From: Leeuwenhoekiella sp.
Lineage (GTDB): Bacteria; Bacteroidota; Bacteroidia; Flavobacteriales; Flavobacteriaceae
DNA length: 41,701 nucleotides
Assembly (NCBI GenBank): GCA_011050015.1
Contig: DRGP01000235.1
Location: 1-41,701 of the forward strand
Direction: 5' to 3'
Positions 1 to 7,037 of the stretch are shown here, one piece after another. The translations under genes and the position numbers were made by a program. Numbering within the stretch: position 1 is the stretch's first letter; each line of letters starts with the position of its first letter. Under the pieces are notes generated by a model. The model was not told the DNA's origin and did no database searches. It saw nothing but the letters and a program-made list of their open reading frames with translations.

Positions 1-19
1 AGATGTGTATAAGAGACAG
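1..19 (+). other. Residual Nextera/Tn5 mosaic-end sequencing adapter
   Basis: The first 19 bases, AGATGTGTATAAGAGACAG, are identical to the Tn5 mosaic end plus flank used in Nextera libraries. They are joined directly to the interior of a ketosynthase gene. Read in that gene's frame they give the spurious N-terminus (V/M)YKRQ, a common artefact in proteins predicted at contig ends. This stretch is not genomic DNA. The true sequence begins at base 20. Confidence 0.97.
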
Positions 20-757
20 GATTTACAGAATAATGGCCCTGAAATCTCCCATTCCATTACGTGTTCTACCGCACTCCACGCCTTGTTGAACGGTGTGGCG
101 TGGTTGCAGGCCGGCATGTGCGATAAGTTTCTGGTAGGTGGGAGCGAGGCTGCGCTTACACCATTCACCATCGCACAGATGCAGGCGATGAAAACGTACA
201 GCCGCGCGAATGCGGAAAGCAAGTATCCCTGTCTGGCTTTTGACCTTGATAAAACTGAAAACACTATGGTTCTAGGAGAAGGGTCGGCTTCAATGTGCTT
301 GGAGCTTGGTGAAAAGGGCAATACGCTGGCCTACGTGGCCGGAGTGGGTTATGCGACCGAAAAACTAAAGCATGCGGTCTCCATTTCCGCGGAAGCGGAA
401 TGCTTTCAAAAATCGATGAAAATGGCAATTGTGGATGCTGGGGATATAAAAGTAGATGCGGTGGTGATGCACGCCCCGGGGACTATTGTGGGTGATGCGA
501 GCGAATTTAAGGCCATAAAACGTGTTTTTGGAGCAAAACTGCCATTATTAACAACCAATAAATGGAAAATAGGCCACACCTTTGGTGCCAGCGGATTATT
601 GAGTCTCGATCTTGCCGTGCATATGTTACAAACACAGCAATTTATAGGCGTGCCCTTTATTGCACCGCAAGGCGAACCTCAAAAGGTGGACACTATTTTA
701 GTGAATGCAGTCGGTTTTGGGGGCAATGCCGTTAGTATTTTATTGCGTAAAGCTTAG
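20..757 (+). CDS. Beta-ketoacyl synthase family protein (5'-truncated)
   Basis: This is the C-terminal ~245 residues of a thiolase-fold ketosynthase (FabF/KAS II-like), which would condense acyl and malonyl-ACP units in the cytoplasm. The catalytic triad is visible. The nucleophile Cys is in ITCSTALHAL (codon 62-64). The first His is in MHAPGT, where typical FabF has HGTGT. The second His, with its upstream Lys, is in NKWKIGHTFGASG. Roughly 150 N-terminal residues are missing because the contig begins inside the gene, and the apparent GTG start at base 5 is adapter. The gene ends 58 bp before bioB on the same strand, so a role in making a biotin precursor is possible. A ketosynthase for another lipid or pigment is equally possible. 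Family assignment is firm, substrate unknown. Confidence 0.88.
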   Translation, partial: DLQNNGPEISHSITCSTALHALLNGVAWLQAGMCDKFLVGGSEAALTPFTIAQMQAMKTYSRANAESKYPCLAFDLDKTENTMVLGEGSASMCLELGEKGNTLAYVAGVGYATEKLKHAVSISAEAECFQKSMKMAIVDAGDIKVDAVVMHAPGTIVGDASEFKAIKRVFGAKLPLLTTNKWKIGHTFGASGLLSLDLAVHMLQTQQFIGVPFIAPQGEPQKVDTILVNAVGFGGNAVSILLRKA

Positions 758-788
758 GTTTAGGTAGGGTTATAAACAACATATTTAG

Positions 789-796
789 TATTTTTG
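789..796 (+). promoter_or_regulatory. Putative Bacteroidota -7 box upstream of bioB
   Basis: TATTTTTG matches the Bacteroidota sigma-A -7 consensus TAnnTTTG and lies 20 bp before the bioB ATG. No good TTTG -33 element is seen at the usual spacing, so this is a weak call. If real, bioB has its own promoter in addition to any read-through from the ketosynthase gene. Confidence 0.35.
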
Positions 797-815
797 AACC
801 CACCAATTCTATGCT

Positions 816-1901
816 ATGAGACATGACTGGAACCGGGAGGAAATCCTGGAGATATATAACAAGCCCTTGATGGAACTGCTTTACGAAGCGGCAACTGTAC
901 ACCGTAAAAACCACGACCCCAATACGGTACAGGTTTCTACCTTACTTTCTATAAAGACCGGCGGCTGCCCGGAAGACTGCGGATATTGCCCGCAAGCGGC
1001 ACGATATCACACCAATATTGAAGGCAATGACCTTATGGGTGTGCGACAAGTGAAGGCGCAGGCCTTGCGGGCTAAAGCAGCTGGTAGTTCACGCGTGTGC
1101 ATGGGTGCTGCCTGGCGTAACGTGAAAGATGGCGAAGAATTTGATCAGGTGCTTGAAATGGTACGCACCATCAATAAACTGGATATGGAAGTGTGCTGTA
1201 CCCTGGGTATGATTACCGAAAACCAAGCCCAACGCCTGGCCGAAGCTGGTTTGTATGCCTATAACCACAACCTCGATACTTCAGAAGATTATTATAAAGA
1301 TGTGATTTCCACGCGGGCGTTTCAGGACCGCTTAGATACCATTGGTAATGTACGCAAGACCAATGTTACCGTATGCAGCGGCGGCATTATTGGGATGGGC
1401 GAGAAGTTGGAGGACCGCGCGGGTATGCTCGTGGCTTTGGCTACGCTAGATCCTCAGCCGGAGAGTGTTCCCATCAATGCTCTGGTAGCCGTTCCCGGCA
1501 CGCCCATGGAAGAGATTGAACCTATTTCCATCTGGGAAATGGTGCGTATGGTGGCCACCACGCGCATTGTAATGCCAGAAACGCAGGTGCGACTAAGTGC
1601 CGGCCGAACCGAGATGAGCCGGGAAGGGCAGGCAATGTGCTTTTTCGCGGGAGCAAATTCTATTTTTGCCGGGGATAAATTGCTTACCACGCCAAATCCC
1701 GATGTAAATGAAGATATGGAAATGTTTAAAATGCTGGGCTTAAATCCGCAGCGGGCTTTTGAGAAAAAAACACAGCCACAAACCGTAGAAGCAACAGAAT
1801 CGAAACATGCACCGCTGGGAGAAAAACCAAAATGGTCACGCCCCGGGCACAACATTCCGCGTAATGAAGAAGCGAAGTCTAAATCAAAGACCAAAGCTTA
1901 A
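816..1901 (+). CDS. bioB: Biotin synthase
   Basis: This radical SAM enzyme inserts sulfur into dethiobiotin in the last step of biotin synthesis. The SAM-cluster motif CPEDCGYC has Cys51, Cys55 and Cys58. The [2Fe-2S] cluster ligands are present as Cys95 (VCMGAAW), Cys127/128 (EVCCTLGM), Cys187 (VCSGGIIGMGE) and Arg259 (VRLSAGR), in the same order and spacing as in E. coli BioB. At 361 residues it is slightly longer than the usual ~345 because of a basic, Lys/Ser-rich C-terminal tail of about 30 residues. An ATG at 811 is followed almost at once by a stop, so 816 is the chosen start. The cupin-like gene follows after only 20 bp, suggesting co-transcription. No other bio genes lie in the window. 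Confidence 0.97.
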   Translation: MRHDWNREEILEIYNKPLMELLYEAATVHRKNHDPNTVQVSTLLSIKTGGCPEDCGYCPQAARYHTNIEGNDLMGVRQVKAQALRAKAAGSSRVCMGAAWRNVKDGEEFDQVLEMVRTINKLDMEVCCTLGMITENQAQRLAEAGLYAYNHNLDTSEDYYKDVISTRAFQDRLDTIGNVRKTNVTVCSGGIIGMGEKLEDRAGMLVALATLDPQPESVPINALVAVPGTPMEEIEPISIWEMVRMVATTRIVMPETQVRLSAGRTEMSREGQAMCFFAGANSIFAGDKLLTTPNPDVNEDMEMFKMLGLNPQRAFEKKTQPQTVEATESKHAPLGEKPKWSRPGHNIPRNEEAKSKSKTKA

Positions 1902-1921
1902 ACTTTTAAATAAAAATTTAT

Positions 1922-2794
1922 TTGAAGCTTACCGAAATACATAGGGTAAAAAATATTACCAAGGAAGATTTTGTCAAGAATTACCTCAAGCCGCAAAAGC
2001 CCGTGGTCATTGAGCATCTTATAGACGACTGGCCGGCCTATGACAAATGGAGCTTAGAGTATATGAAAGAGGTCGCTGGCAATAAGGAAGTACCCTTATA
2101 TGACGACCGACCGGTAACCCATGAGGACGGTTTTAATCAAGCGCACGCTAAAATGAAAATGGCAGATTATATTGATCTGCTCAAAAAAGAACCTACTAGC
2201 TACCGCATTTTCCTCTATAACCTTATGAAGGAAGTGCCGTCGCTCAAGAAAGATTTTAAATTCCCTAAAATAGGCCTGCACTTACTTAAGCAAATTCCCA
2301 TGGTGTTTTTTGGTGGAGAAAACAGCAAGGTGTTTATGCACCACGATATTGACTGGGCGAATATTTTGCACTTTCACTTTTATGGCGAAAAGCAGTGTAT
2401 TTTATTTCCGCCAGATCAAACCGAAAATTTATATAAAGTACCCCATTCTTTAATTACACGGGAGGATATTGATTTTGATGATCCTGATTATAAGAAATTC
2501 CCCGTTCTTAAAGATGCTAAAGGTTTCATCACCCACTTAAAACATGGCGAAACGTTGTATATGCCAGAGGGCTACTGGCATTATATGAAGTATATTACGC
2601 CCGGTTTTAGTATGAGTTTGCGTGCGCTTCCGCGAAAACCCAAACATCTTTTACAAGCGGTTTATAATGTGTTTGTCATGCGTTATTATGATAATTTTAT
2701 GCGCAAGCGGAAAGGACAGGCGTGGATTGACCAAAAAAACCAACGTGCCATAGCGGAAACCCACGAGAAACATGGGATCGCTTCAGCGGTATAG
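1922..2794 (+). CDS. Cupin-like (JmjC/Cupin_8) domain protein
   Basis: This 290-residue cytoplasmic protein resembles the Cupin_8/JmjC-like Fe(II)/2-oxoglutarate oxygenase family. The N-terminus KPVVIEHLIDDWPA is the usual family opening. An HxD metal motif lies at His140-x-Asp142 within VFMHHDIDWANILHFHF. The third metal ligand is probably His220 in YMPEGYWHYM. The fold and metal site are supported, but the substrate is unknown (family members hydroxylate proteins or small molecules). The start is an inferred TTG at 1922. The next in-frame ATG would remove conserved N-terminal sequence, and the TTG lies only 20 bp after the bioB stop. The pairing with bioB suggests an operon but does not prove a role in biotin metabolism. 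Confidence 0.85.
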   Translation: MKLTEIHRVKNITKEDFVKNYLKPQKPVVIEHLIDDWPAYDKWSLEYMKEVAGNKEVPLYDDRPVTHEDGFNQAHAKMKMADYIDLLKKEPTSYRIFLYNLMKEVPSLKKDFKFPKIGLHLLKQIPMVFFGGENSKVFMHHDIDWANILHFHFYGEKQCILFPPDQTENLYKVPHSLITREDIDFDDPDYKKFPVLKDAKGFITHLKHGETLYMPEGYWHYMKYITPGFSMSLRALPRKPKHLLQAVYNVFVMRYYDNFMRKRKGQAWIDQKNQRAIAETHEKHGIASAV

Positions 2795-3170
2795 CCTTAT
2801 ATCGTTTCGACGTTAGGAAAAATCGTGTTGATTAATTAGACGATTCAATACCTCAACGTTTTTTAACCTTTACCCCTTCAACCCAAGCAGTTGTAATTGC
2901 TAGTCTATTGTGCCTCGCCTTTGCAGGAATGACCGAGCGTTGTCATTTTCATACTAGAAGAAATCACACTGACCCGTTTATTTTATATAATTAAGAAGCC
3001 TATAAACCTACAAGAAGGCCTACGGCGACACCTTGCAGGTTGGACAGCATGTTTTTTAAAAATTCAATAGTTTTACAAATCCAAATCCGCAAAAAGGATT
3101 TACGTACAATTTCCGCTTTTCATTCCTGTGAAACTTATCTTTACGTTGTTAGACATCAAAGCAATCATTC
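2795..3170. other. Intergenic region, no gene seen
   Basis: This is a 376-bp stretch between the cupin-like gene and the isoaspartyl peptidase gene. No ORF with coding character is visible. It contains an imperfect inverted repeat at 3005-3041 (listed separately) and a weak TATCTTTA box at 3136-3143, which could be the -7 element for the downstream gene. No tRNA or recognisable RNA element was found by eye. Confidence 0.6.
3005..3041. repeat. Imperfect inverted repeat (AACCTACAAG / CTTGCAGGTT)
   Basis: The left arm at 3005-3014 and right arm at 3032-3041 pair over 10 bp with one A-C mismatch around a 17-base spacer. It has no T-tract, so it does not look like a standard terminator. It may be a degraded copy of a dispersed palindromic repeat. 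Confidence 0.5.
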
Positions 3171-4103
3171 ATGAATCCATTTTCCATTGCGATACACGGC
3201 GGGGCCGGTACTTTATTAAAAGGCCAGATGACGCCAGAAAAGGAGGCGAATTATAAAAAAACCTTGCAAAAAGCGTTAGATGTGGGCTATGAAGCCCTGA
3301 AATCAGGTAAAAGCGCCACCCATGCAGTTACTACAGCCGTGCAAGTGCTGGAAGATTCGCCCCTTTTTAATGCCGGGAAGGGAAGTGTCTTTACCGCTGA
3401 TGGCACCCACGAGATGGATGCCGCAATCATGGAAGGAAAAAATCGACAGGCCGGGGCGGTCTCGCTGGTCTCGGGCATTAAAAACCCCATAAAACTTGCG
3501 CGGGATGTGATGGAAAAAAGTGAGCACGTTTTTTTGGCCGGTACTGGCGCGATGAATTTTGCTAAATCCCTGGGATATAGTCTTGAAGAAGCCGCTTATT
3601 TCTATGACGCGTTGCGTTATCAACAGTGGCAGGAATTAAAGGGAACGACCGATTTTCAGTTGGATCATAGTAAATCAAAAGAATCAAAATTCGGTACCGT
3701 AGGCGCAGTGGCCTGTGATCAGAACGGTAATCTTGCTGCGGGCACTTCCACCGGTGGAATGACCAACAAAAACTGGGGGCGCATTGGTGATACTGCGATC
3801 ATTGGGGCCGGCAATTATGCCAATAATACAACCTGCGCGGTGAGTTGTACCGGCAGTGGGGAGTTTTTTATTCGTGGCGTGGCGGCTTACGATGTTTCTT
3901 GTTTGATGGAATATAAAGGACTTTCCCTAGCGGAAGCGGCTGATGAGGTCGTACATACTAGATTACTGAAAATAGGCGGCGACGGTGGACTCATAGCTGT
4001 AGATGCCGAGGGAAACGTTGCACTGCCCTTTAATACCGAAGGGATGTACCGTGGTATGCGTACTTCGGCAGGAAAAAACAGCATCGCCATTTATGGTGAT
4101 TAA
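3171..4103 (+). CDS. iaaA: Isoaspartyl peptidase / L-asparaginase (plant type, Ntn hydrolase)
   Basis: This 310-residue N-terminal-nucleophile hydrolase of the EcAIII/plant asparaginase family cleaves beta-aspartyl dipeptides and L-asparagine. It opens with FSIAIHGGAGTL, the family signature. The autoprocessing site is in SKFGTVGAVA, where Thr176 becomes the nucleophile of the beta subunit after self-cleavage. NAAGxxSTGGMTNK-like substrate-binding sequence follows (AAGTSTGGMTNK), and GDTAIIGAGNYA is also conserved. No signal peptide is seen, so it is probably cytoplasmic. It lies about 2.8 kb from cyanophycinase and 2.9 kb from cyanophycin synthetase. The beta-Asp-Arg dipeptide released by cyanophycinase is a typical substrate of this family, so it plausibly completes cyanophycin breakdown here. 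Confidence 0.93.
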   Translation: MNPFSIAIHGGAGTLLKGQMTPEKEANYKKTLQKALDVGYEALKSGKSATHAVTTAVQVLEDSPLFNAGKGSVFTADGTHEMDAAIMEGKNRQAGAVSLVSGIKNPIKLARDVMEKSEHVFLAGTGAMNFAKSLGYSLEEAAYFYDALRYQQWQELKGTTDFQLDHSKSKESKFGTVGAVACDQNGNLAAGTSTGGMTNKNWGRIGDTAIIGAGNYANNTTCAVSCTGSGEFFIRGVAAYDVSCLMEYKGLSLAEAADEVVHTRLLKIGGDGGLIAVDAEGNVALPFNTEGMYRGMRTSAGKNSIAIYGD

Positions 4104-4107
4104 CCCC

Positions 4108-4132
4108 ATTTTTTCCGCTTTGCGGAAGAAAT
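4108..4132 (+). terminator. Hairpin after the isoaspartyl peptidase gene
   Basis: ATTTTTTCCGC (4108-4118) pairs with GCGGAAGAAAT (4122-4132) over 11 bp with one G-U pair and a TTT loop. It begins 5 bp after the stop codon. The following sequence is only moderately T-rich, so terminator function is plausible rather than certain. The core TTCCGC-TTT-GCGGAA also resembles two other palindromes in the window. Confidence 0.45.
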
Positions 4133-4150
4133 TCTTTAAAATATGTCTTT

Positions 4151-5404
4151 TTGAAAAGTAAACTTCAAACTCCTTCCCCTGGGGGAGGCCGGGAGGGGAT
4201 AAAACCGAAAACTGAACGCATTCAAATCCTGGATATTTACCGTGGTTTTGCCGTTTTTGGCATCTTTGTGGTCAATATCGTGATCATGAATTCTACCTTC
4301 TTGAATCAGGATATTTTTTTAGAACAATTTACTTCAACGATAGATAGAATAGCTGAGCGTTTGCTTCAACTCTTTTTTTATACGAAGTTCTTTCCCATTT
4401 TCTCATTACTTTTTGGTGTGGGCATTGCCATGCAAGCCCTTAAACTACAGTCAAAAAATGTCGCTTTATGGCCGTTTTTTGCGCGTAGAATGCTGTTTTT
4501 GTTCCTTTTTGGCGTGCTGCACATTGTATTTATTTGGTCTGGAGATGTGCTGAATTTATACGCTTTATTGGGTTTTTTGGTCGTTTTTCTACTGAAAATA
4601 CCCAATAAATGGCTTTTGATTTTATCGGTTTTTCTACTGATTTTCCCCTTTTATGACCCGATTTTTACCGAAATCTTCCGATTTCTAAAGTTTGATCCTG
4701 GAGTTTTTCTTGCAGATTACACCGGTGCAGATGTGCACGCGATTATTGCAAACGGGACGTATTTTGAAGGAATTCATTTGCGGCTTTTAGAATACCTTAC
4801 CAATATCCCGATGCTTTTTGGGTTTTTGGCACCGGTGGCACTCTCCATGTTCCTATTGGGGATTTATCTGGGCAAAAACCAGATTTTTGAGGATTTTGCC
4901 CGATTTTTAAAGAGAATAAAATGGCCTATGCTTGCGGCCGCTCTGCTGACCAATATATATAGGATCGCTTTTCTGTTTTACCTTCCAGAATACCAGATTT
5001 ATCGGGATTTTAGGCCGTTTTTTATAAAAACCATGGTGATTTCTGATGTGGTGATGGGACTTTTTTATCTTTGGTTTTTAGGGATTATCTGGTATTTCAC
5101 TCCGTTGAAAAACTTGCTGAAACCCTTAAAATATGTGGGGAGAATGGCGCTTACCAACTATATTTTGCAAAGTGTCATAGGTCTGTTTTTATTCTCTTCG
5201 GTGGGTTTCGGGTTCTATGAATATTTTAGTCCGTCAGCCACCTTGGGGATTGCCCTTATGGTTTTTATTTTTCAAATGCTCTTCAGCAAAATCTGGTTGG
5301 CTTATTTTAAATTTGGTCCGCTGGAATGGCTTTGGAGGTGTTTGACCTACGGCAATTATATTCCTTTGAAAATCAAGCAAAAAGGCACACTTGCCAATAA
5401 TTAA
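4151..5404 (+). CDS. DUF418 family multi-pass membrane protein
   Basis: This 417-residue inner-membrane protein has the DUF418 (YeiB-like) layout. ILDIYRGFAVFGIFVVNI is the typical first helix, about nine further hydrophobic segments follow, and the C-terminal DUF418 region contains GRMALTNYILQS and GPLEWLWRCLTYG. The biochemical role of the family is unknown. Distant similarity to membrane acyltransferases has been proposed. The start is uncertain. The TTG at 4151 makes the N-terminus read through a GC-rich palindrome at 4171-4199, giving TPSPGGGREG before the conserved part. The region after the repeat has no ATG before the first helix, so the repeat may really be translated. The gene converges with the next one and the two stop codons overlap. 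Confidence 0.82.
   Translation: MKSKLQTPSPGGGREGIKPKTERIQILDIYRGFAVFGIFVVNIVIMNSTFLNQDIFLEQFTSTIDRIAERLLQLFFYTKFFPIFSLLFGVGIAMQALKLQSKNVALWPFFARRMLFLFLFGVLHIVFIWSGDVLNLYALLGFLVVFLLKIPNKWLLILSVFLLIFPFYDPIFTEIFRFLKFDPGVFLADYTGADVHAIIANGTYFEGIHLRLLEYLTNIPMLFGFLAPVALSMFLLGIYLGKNQIFEDFARFLKRIKWPMLAAALLTNIYRIAFLFYLPEYQIYRDFRPFFIKTMVISDVVMGLFYLWFLGIIWYFTPLKNLLKPLKYVGRMALTNYILQSVIGLFLFSSVGFGFYEYFSPSATLGIALMVFIFQMLFSKIWLAYFKFGPLEWLWRCLTYGNYIPLKIKQKGTLANN
4171..4199. repeat. GC-rich palindromic repeat inside the DUF418 N-terminus
   Basis: TCCTTCCCC pairs with GGGGGAGG, followed by a second G-rich block (GGGAGGGGA). The composition is very unlike the AT-rich surroundings. This looks like a dispersed intergenic palindrome that has landed at, or been absorbed into, the start of the DUF418 gene. 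Confidence 0.55.
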
Positions 5405-5964
5405 AACCGATATCCTATCCTTAGATGTAAATTCACTGCTGCTTCGCCCTCATTCTCACTATATCCAGCTTCTTTTGCAAAATAATAAATATAACCAGCA
5501 CCTATTCCTGCTTCATAATTAAAATGATCGCCTATATTTCTCCGTATTCCCCAAGTGGGCACGATAGAAATATCACTCACATAGCGCACATTATCATAAT
5601 TAGAGATCACGAACCAGTCTGGACGGAAGCTTGTTTTAAGCGCAATAAAATTACCGCTGTTTCCATCTATGCGTCTTGATTTCCGCTGACGCCTGTTTAG
5701 ATTGTAATACCAACGCGGTGACAAGGTAAAAACCGGTTTTGCGGCGTAGCCGGTTTTGTCATAAAAAGAACCGCCCCAAAGACCGGCGTCAAAACCAATC
5801 TCACTGCGCAGCGCAATTTGATTTGATAACCTTGATTCGTTGTGAGCCCATATTCCCAAAAGTCCTGTTTGTATGCCGAAAACAGATTTTTCGACACTTG
5901 CATTTTGGGCGTGGTTAACGAACGTAATTCCACAGAAAAGGAGTAGAAATATTGTTTTTTGCAT
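5401..5964 (-). CDS. Small outer-membrane beta-barrel-like protein of unknown function
   Basis: This 187-residue protein has a clear signal peptide (MQKTIFLLLFCGITFVNHAQ). Alternating beta-strand-like segments follow, and it ends in LHLRIGYRF with a C-terminal Phe, as expected of an outer-membrane barrel of the small porin-like type. A basic loop (RRQRKSRR) near residue 95 would be a periplasmic turn or surface loop. No specific family was recognised. It is convergent with the DUF418 gene with a 4-bp overlap of the 3' ends, so the two are not in one operon. Position within the cyanophycin locus may be accidental. Confidence 0.75.
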   Translation of the reverse strand: MQKTIFLLLFCGITFVNHAQNASVEKSVFGIQTGLLGIWAHNESRLSNQIALRSEIGFDAGLWGGSFYDKTGYAAKPVFTLSPRWYYNLNRRQRKSRRIDGNSGNFIALKTSFRPDWFVISNYDNVRYVSDISIVPTWGIRRNIGDHFNYEAGIGAGYIYYFAKEAGYSENEGEAAVNLHLRIGYRF

Positions 5965-6078
5965 AAGCCGTTTCTTTTTGATGATTTGAGCAACTTAAAC
6001 AAATTTAATAAACACTTCATTGATTTCAATTTACAATGCTTTCTTTTCTAAAAGCAAAGCAATCTAGAATCTATGTGT

Positions 6079-6942
6079 TCAAATATTGATTTCTGGCTTT
6101 TCCACGTGCAGAATTTCAACTTGATGCCTATTAATATTAAAAGTATCCCCTTTAGAGAGAATATGCGTTTTTAGATTTGTGATAGACATGGGGTCTTTTC
6201 TCTGCACGAGGCTTTCCGTATTATTGGTAAGCGCACTGGGATCAAAAATGATGATCATCCCGCTGCCTATCACCTCAACAGCGTTGCAGTTTTTTATGAC
6301 AAGTCCGGTATTTTCTGCAAGTCCTACACCTATTAGTGTGGGAAAGCGCGCCACGGCCTCGGCCAGACGGCCAAAACGGCCACGACGTATAAAATGCGAG
6401 TCAATAACCAGACTGGGTACAAAAGACATGCCTTTGCTCATTCCCACAGCGCCTTTTAAAAAGGCTTCTTTGCTTTTGCCGCCGGTGATCATCTCGCGCG
6501 ACATGCACATTGCCCCGGCACTGGTGCCCGCGATGACCAGCCTGTCCTCTTTGTAACGCCTTTGAAGGATTTTGTGAAATTTGGTACCCCCAATTTTTTG
6601 TGTGATTTCAGATTGGTTTCCACCACTAAAAAGGATGCAATCGGCCTGTTCGACCATAGCAAGAAATTCGGGATTTTCAGAATCCTCACGTTTTCTAATA
6701 TTGGCCACCTGCACATTACTGCAATAAAGTTCGGCAAAGGCATCCAGATAGTTTTTTATCACTTGGTCTGGGATGCTAGACGCTGTGGGAATGATCACAA
6801 TCATTGCGTCCCTGCCACCGCTCTCACTCACTATACGTGATAGGACACTATCTTCTATTCTTTCGGTATTATAAATTTCTTTGGTGGCGATACCCTTGTT
6901 TTCATTACCGCCTATGGGAATTAACGTTCCTGTTGCACTCAT
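6079..6942 (-). CDS. cphB: Cyanophycinase
   Basis: This 287-residue serine peptidase of the S51 type hydrolyses cyanophycin to beta-Asp-Arg dipeptides. The nucleophile is Ser141 in IAGTSAGAM. Also visible are the GGNQ motif at 107-110, Asp181-Ser-His183 in VIDSHFIRRGRFGRL, and GVGLAENTGLVI. The length is typical for cytoplasmic CphB and there is no signal peptide. The reading frame extends eight codons further up to a TTG at 6966. The ATG at 6942 is preferred because MSATGTLIPIGG matches the family N-terminus and the putative -7 box lies 22 bp upstream of it. It is divergent from cphA across a 95-bp gap, an arrangement that allows shared control of synthesis and breakdown. Confidence 0.93.
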   Translation of the reverse strand: MSATGTLIPIGGNENKGIATKEIYNTERIEDSVLSRIVSESGGRDAMIVIIPTASSIPDQVIKNYLDAFAELYCSNVQVANIRKREDSENPEFLAMVEQADCILFSGGNQSEITQKIGGTKFHKILQRRYKEDRLVIAGTSAGAMCMSREMITGGKSKEAFLKGAVGMSKGMSFVPSLVIDSHFIRRGRFGRLAEAVARFPTLIGVGLAENTGLVIKNCNAVEVIGSGMIIIFDPSALTNNTESLVQRKDPMSITNLKTHILSKGDTFNINRHQVEILHVEKPEINI

Positions 6943-6963
6943 AGCAAATATGATTTGAAGTTG

Positions 6964-6971
6964 CAAAAATA
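6964..6971 (-). promoter_or_regulatory. Putative -7 box for cyanophycinase
   Basis: On the minus strand this reads TATTTTTG, matching TAnnTTTG, 22 bp before the preferred ATG at 6942. No clear -33 TTTG is visible. It lies in the 95-bp divergent cphB/cphA promoter region. Confidence 0.35.
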
Positions 6972-7037
6972 AGATTATGTTTATCGGAAATAGCCTATTT
7001 TTAGAGGAATCATCAGCCTAACTTTAAACCATACTTT

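Noticed and set aside
5-19. GTG start and first five codons of the ketosynthase frame
   Set aside because: These bases are sequencing adapter, so the start is artificial and the gene is 5'-truncated.
1454-1894. 146-codon minus-strand frame opposite bioB
   Set aside because: It lies wholly antisense to a well-conserved gene, has no recognisable domain and reflects third-position bias of the bioB codons.
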